Source: an uncultured Clostridia bacterium
GTDB taxonomy: Bacteria > Bacillota > Clostridia > Christensenellales > Pumilibacteraceae
Assembly (NCBI GenBank): GCA_944363615.1
Contig: CALVUQ010000008.1
Coordinates: 1 to 56,389, forward strand
Direction: 5' to 3'
DNA length: 56,389 nucleotides
The notes under the pieces were generated by a model. It was not told where the DNA came from, did not search any database, and saw nothing but the letters and a program-made list of their open reading frames with translations. The position numbers were made by a program, and so were the translations under genes. Below are positions 53,462 to 56,389 of this stretch, piece by piece. Position 1 is the stretch's first letter, and each line of letters opens with the position of its first letter.

Positions 53462-54754
53462 ATGAAAATCACATTCTTGGGCGCGGGCTCGACCGTGTTT
53501 GCGAGAAACGTGCTGGGGGACTGTCTTTTAAGCGACCTTAAGGACTACGAAATCGCGCTTTACGACATCGACGAGGTAAGACTGGAGGAGTCTTACGTCA
53601 TCATCGAGGCTATGCGCAAAAAGTACAACAAGTCCGTAAAAGTCAAAAAGTACACCGACCCCAAAAAAGCTTTTAAGGGCGCAGACTACATAATCAACGC
53701 CATTCAGGTGGGCGGATACAAGCCCTGCACCGTAACGGACTTCGAAATTCCCAAAAAGTACGGCCTGAGACAGACCATAGCCGATACTTTGGGCATCGGC
53801 GGAATTTTCAGGGCACTGAGAACCATTCCCGTCATGAAAAAATACGCCGACATCATGGAGGACGTCTGCCCGAACGTGCTTTTCCTTAACTACACCAACC
53901 CCATGGCTATTCTTTCGGGCTACATGCAGCGCTACACCGGCATAAAAACCGTGGGACTTTGCCACAGCGTTCAGTCCTGCGTGCCCACGCTTGCAAAAAA
54001 CCTGGATATGCCCGAACTCAACGACGCCAAATGGAAAATCGCGGGCATCAACCACATGGCTTGGCTTTTGGAACTTACCGACAAAAACGGCAACGACCTT
54101 TATCCCGCGCTTAAGAAAAAATTTAACGAAGTTCGTCCCAAAGGCGACCTTGTCCGCCTTGACATGATGAACCACTTCGGCTACTACAACACCGAAAGCA
54201 GCGAACACACCGCCGAATACCACCCCTACTACATCAAGGACAAATATCCCGAGTTCATCGAAAAATTCAACATTCCTCTCGACGAATATCCGCGCCGCTG
54301 CGTCAACCAGATCGAGGGCTGGGCAAAGGAACGCGACCAGATCCTTAACGGCGGCAACGTGGAACACTCCCGCTCCAGGGAATACGGCTCGCACATCATA
54401 GAAGCGTGCGAAACGGACGTACCCTTCCGTATTCACGGCAACGTGCTTAACACGGGCCTTATCGACAACCTGCCCCCCGAAGCGTGCGTGGAAGTGCCCG
54501 TAATGATTGACAGCAACGGCCTTAACCCCTGCCACGTGGGACGCCTGCCCGAGCAGCTTGCCGCACTTAACCGCACCAACATCAACGTTCAGCTTATGAC
54601 CATTCAGGCGGCGGTATCGCTTAAAAAAGAGGACGTTTACATGGCGGCTTACCTTGACCCGCACACCAAGGCGGAATTATCGATGGACGACATCAAGGCA
54701 ATGTGCGACGACCTTTTTGAAGCGCACGGCGACTGGCTGCCCAAATTCAACTGA
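53462..54754 (+). CDS. GH4 alpha-galactosidase (MelA type)
   Basis: A 430-residue family 4 hydrolase that works by NAD+-dependent oxidation-elimination with a Mn2+ ion. The nucleotide-binding GAGSTVFARN (7-16), the catalytic NYTNPM (143-148), Cys167-His168-Ser169 (metal ligand and specificity) and INHMAW (196-201) are present. The CHS motif favours alpha-galactosidase or alpha-glucosidase over 6-phospho-beta-glucosidase. GGAGGAGG precedes the ATG. It is intracellular and likely degrades raffinose-type alpha-galactosides. Confidence 0.92.
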   Translation: MKITFLGAGSTVFARNVLGDCLLSDLKDYEIALYDIDEVRLEESYVIIEAMRKKYNKSVKVKKYTDPKKAFKGADYIINAIQVGGYKPCTVTDFEIPKKYGLRQTIADTLGIGGIFRALRTIPVMKKYADIMEDVCPNVLFLNYTNPMAILSGYMQRYTGIKTVGLCHSVQSCVPTLAKNLDMPELNDAKWKIAGINHMAWLLELTDKNGNDLYPALKKKFNEVRPKGDLVRLDMMNHFGYYNTESSEHTAEYHPYYIKDKYPEFIEKFNIPLDEYPRRCVNQIEGWAKERDQILNGGNVEHSRSREYGSHIIEACETDVPFRIHGNVLNTGLIDNLPPEACVEVPVMIDSNGLNPCHVGRLPEQLAALNRTNINVQLMTIQAAVSLKKEDVYMAAYLDPHTKAELSMDDIKAMCDDLFEAHGDWLPKFN

Positions 54755-54783
54755 AGCTTTTTAAGTTAATTGTGTAATCGCAA

Positions 54784-54817
54784 AACACCCGTCTTTTCTT
54801 CTGAAGCGGGTGTTTTT
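54784..54817 (+). terminator. Terminator of the GH4 gene
   Basis: AACACCCG pairs with CGGGTGTT, followed by T-rich sequence, 30 nt after the stop. Confidence 0.9.
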
Positions 54818-54846
54818 ATCTAATCAATCGCGGCAGAATAAATATA

Positions 54847-54981
54847 TTAAATCAAATCGTTATCCGTCCTCAGCCGCCGTAATTTTTCCTGCAATATGAA
54901 TTTATACGCGCTTTCCGTTGCTTCCGTTTTTAAGCTGCCGTCGCTTTTGTCCCACAATGCGTCATTGTCGATAATGCTTTT
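54847..54981 (-). pseudogene. Possible C-terminal gene fragment
   Basis: A minus-strand open stretch of 44 codons without an internal Met reads as protein-like sequence (DNDALWDKSDGS, then SAYKFILQEKLRRLRTDN) and ends in a normal stop. A stop codon lies directly upstream in frame, and there is no start or ribosome binding site. It looks like the tail of a lost gene; the family is not recognised. The rest of 54985-55103 shows only AT-rich sequence. Confidence 0.3.
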
Positions 54982-55103
54982 TTAATTAAATCCCGACTTC
55001 TTGCCGCGGATATATATTTTGTCTTTCGGACTATATGGTAACAGACGACAACGCTAAAGAAATATTGACTTATTAAATGTTTCCGAAGCATTTACAGCAA
55101 CGA

Positions 55104-55146
55104 AAAACTCCCCGCCCGTAAATGCGGACAGGGAGTTTTGTTTTTC
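55104..55146. terminator. Bidirectional terminator
   Basis: AAAACTCCC (55104-55112) pairs with GGGAGTTTT (55131-55139), with more pairing inside. T-runs follow on both strands. It is 57 nt after the end of the remnant at 55203. Confidence 0.75.
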
Positions 55147-55202
55147 TTTACGAAAATCCGGAAATTAAGCTTTTTTTACGGATTTTTGTATCGGGTTAGT
55201 TT

Positions 55203-55478
55203 TTATGCCTGGGTGCCAAGCTGAACCAGATCCTTGCAGGACACGAACACGGGATAACCTTTTTCGCTGGTCGTCCAGTATTCGCCGTCAAGACCGACGA
55301 TGGCGTTGCTTTCATCCGCAATCCAGGCTTCGAACTGACCGTAGTTGTACCAGGACTTGACGTGAAAATCTTTGTCCTCGGTCAAAAGTCCTACTCTTAT
55401 CATCTCATCGGTATCGGTCATCTGGTCAACGTTGGTAGAAGTCGGGTTGTTGACGCCTTTACCGCCGTTTTTGTTATA
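55203..55478 (-). pseudogene. Remnant of a surface-protein gene (3' end)
   Basis: A 91-codon open stretch with a good stop and a terminator but no credible start; an in-frame stop lies directly upstream at 55479-55481. The sequence begins NKNGGKGVNNPTSTNVDQM and ends DGEYWTTSEKGYPVFVS. This resembles the final module of GLUG-type clostridial surface proteins, which end in a W-x-G-YPV pattern. An internal ATG at 55421 could start a 72-residue product but has no clear ribosome binding site. Confidence 0.45.
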
Positions 55479-55703
55479 TTATTTGATATATATCCCAAAC
55501 AATGGTTTCATAAAACAGCTTGTTAAACGTTCTTTAGCCGAAAAAGTAAAAGTAAATTTTTAAAGCACGCCACGCGCGTTAAATCTCTGAACGATACAAA
55601 CAGCACGTTAAAATCTAATTAGTTAAAATTTGACGCTTGCCGCAATAAAGCCGGAACCACATTCTTTTTAAGCACGGAAAACGGAAAGCGAGGGGGAGTA
55701 AAC

Positions 55704-56389
55704 ATGAGCGATATTCTTAACACCGACAAAAATTTCATACTTTCGATTGACGAGCCCGCTCAGCATGAAAACATTTCAAGGCTGGGGCGCGCCCTTTCTT
55801 CTACGGACAGGCTTAAAGTGCTTGCGCTTTTGCAGTATCAGCCCATGAACCTTCTGGAAATCAGCAAGGCCCTCGATATGCCCATCTCGTCGGTATCCAA
55901 ACACATCGACGCACTTGCGGAGGCACAGCTTATCTTCGTAAACTATCAGCCGGGGCCCAAAGGACACGTCAAAATATGCTCTAAAATGGTCATGTCCGCT
56001 ACCGTCAAATTCGATGACCCTCCGTATCCCGAAAGCGTCAATAAGGAACTAAGCGTGGAAATGCCGCTTGGACAGTTTACGGGTTGCGACATCACCGCCC
56101 CCTGCGGAATGGCAGGTAAAAAAGCCGCCATAGAAACCTTTGACAATCCCAACGTATTTTTCTCGCCGGAGCGAATCGGCGCGGAACTGCTTTGGTTTGA
56201 CCATGGTTTTATCACGTATATGTTTCCCAACCACTTCATGAAAAAAAGAAACTTTTCCGCCATATCCTTTTCTTTCGAGGCGTGTTCGGAGGCGGTCTAC
56301 TACCGCAACAACTGGCCCAGCGACATTACGCTTTTCATCAACGACGTGGAAATCGCCACTTACACTTCCCCCGGCGATTACGGCGGCCG
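55704..56389 (+). CDS. ArsR-type transcriptional regulator (cut by the window edge)
   Basis: An ATG at 55704 after AGGGGGAG starts a frame open to the end of the window (228 codons). Residues about 20-90 form a winged helix (ALSSTDRLKVLALL, MPISSVSKHIDAL). The long C-terminal part contains the conserved EMPLGQFTGCDI, FFSPERIGAELLWF and NNWPSDITLFINDVE stretches of ArsR-like regulators often linked to sugar genes in Clostridia. Judging from the family, about 80 residues are missing, starting just after the GDYGG motif. A ligand-binding role of the C-terminal part is inference. Confidence 0.85.
   Translation, partial: MSDILNTDKNFILSIDEPAQHENISRLGRALSSTDRLKVLALLQYQPMNLLEISKALDMPISSVSKHIDALAEAQLIFVNYQPGPKGHVKICSKMVMSATVKFDDPPYPESVNKELSVEMPLGQFTGCDITAPCGMAGKKAAIETFDNPNVFFSPERIGAELLWFDHGFITYMFPNHFMKKRNFSAISFSFEACSEAVYYRNNWPSDITLFINDVEIATYTSPGDYGG

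Noticed and set aside
1..56389. Prophage, insertion sequence or integrative element
   Set aside because: No transposase, integrase, capsid or attachment-site pattern is seen; gene content and codon use are uniform along the window.

Overview
The window looks like chromosome from a Gram-positive, moderate-GC member of the Clostridia (Firmicutes), probably an uncultured gut lineage. The basis is the strong AGGAGG-type ribosome binding sites, TTGACA/TATAAT promoters, secA-prfB and gyrB-gyrA pairs, a Mini-III RNase (mrnC), spmA-spmB, lipoprotein-anchored sugar-binding proteins and several glycoside hydrolases. A narrower placement (Christensenellales-like) is only a guess. There is no prophage, insertion sequence, CRISPR array, tRNA or rRNA gene in view.

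Layout. 1-4.1 kb: the start of an acidic protein that runs off the left edge, an odd intergenic module (36-bp tandem duplication, hairpin, promoter, 37-codon ORF), and a SWIM/SNF2 helicase. 4.3-6.7 kb: the Mg2+ channel gene mgtE, with an attenuator-like leader, a duplicated N-domain and a downstream array of decayed copies of its own 3' end. 7.0-8.8 kb: a small membrane protein, a DUF2188-type protein and a PflX-like radical SAM enzyme on an apparently leaderless mRNA. 9.3-20.4 kb: a carbohydrate locus read leftward. It runs from a promoter with a LacI/CcpA-like operator through a sugar-binding lipoprotein, two MalF/MalG-type permeases, a GH43 lipoprotein and a 1452-residue multimodular surface lipoprotein. 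20.8-36.5 kb: degV, then leftward housekeeping operons (tsaD-mnmA, secA-prfB, a degenerate Rho paralogue with pheA, and gyrB-gyrA followed by an orphan DNA methyltransferase). 36.8-45.2 kb: a small membrane protein, a GH42 beta-galactosidase, metG-tatD-radical SAM, and spmA-spmB. 45.5-52.4 kb: cysK, tpiA-gpmI, a 6S-like RNA candidate, rlmB, and mrnC-thyA-folA from a second apparently leaderless promoter. 52.5 kb to the end: an AraC regulator divergent from a GH4 alpha-galactosidase, two gene remnants, and the start of an ArsR-type regulator cut by the window edge.

How it fits together. The glycan genes (GH43, the multimodular lipoprotein, the ABC importer, GH42, GH4, AraC) suggest capture of plant-type oligosaccharides at the surface, import, and internal cleavage of galactosides. 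The rest is central information processing and metabolism. The most unusual item is at 29255-30649. This protein follows transcription terminator Rho along its whole length but has lost the Walker A, Walker B, Q-loop and arginine-finger signatures, so it is probably a non-catalytic Rho-like protein. Other notable items are the two leaderless promoters, the rearrangements around mgtE, and a tyrosine at the quinolone-determining position of GyrA.
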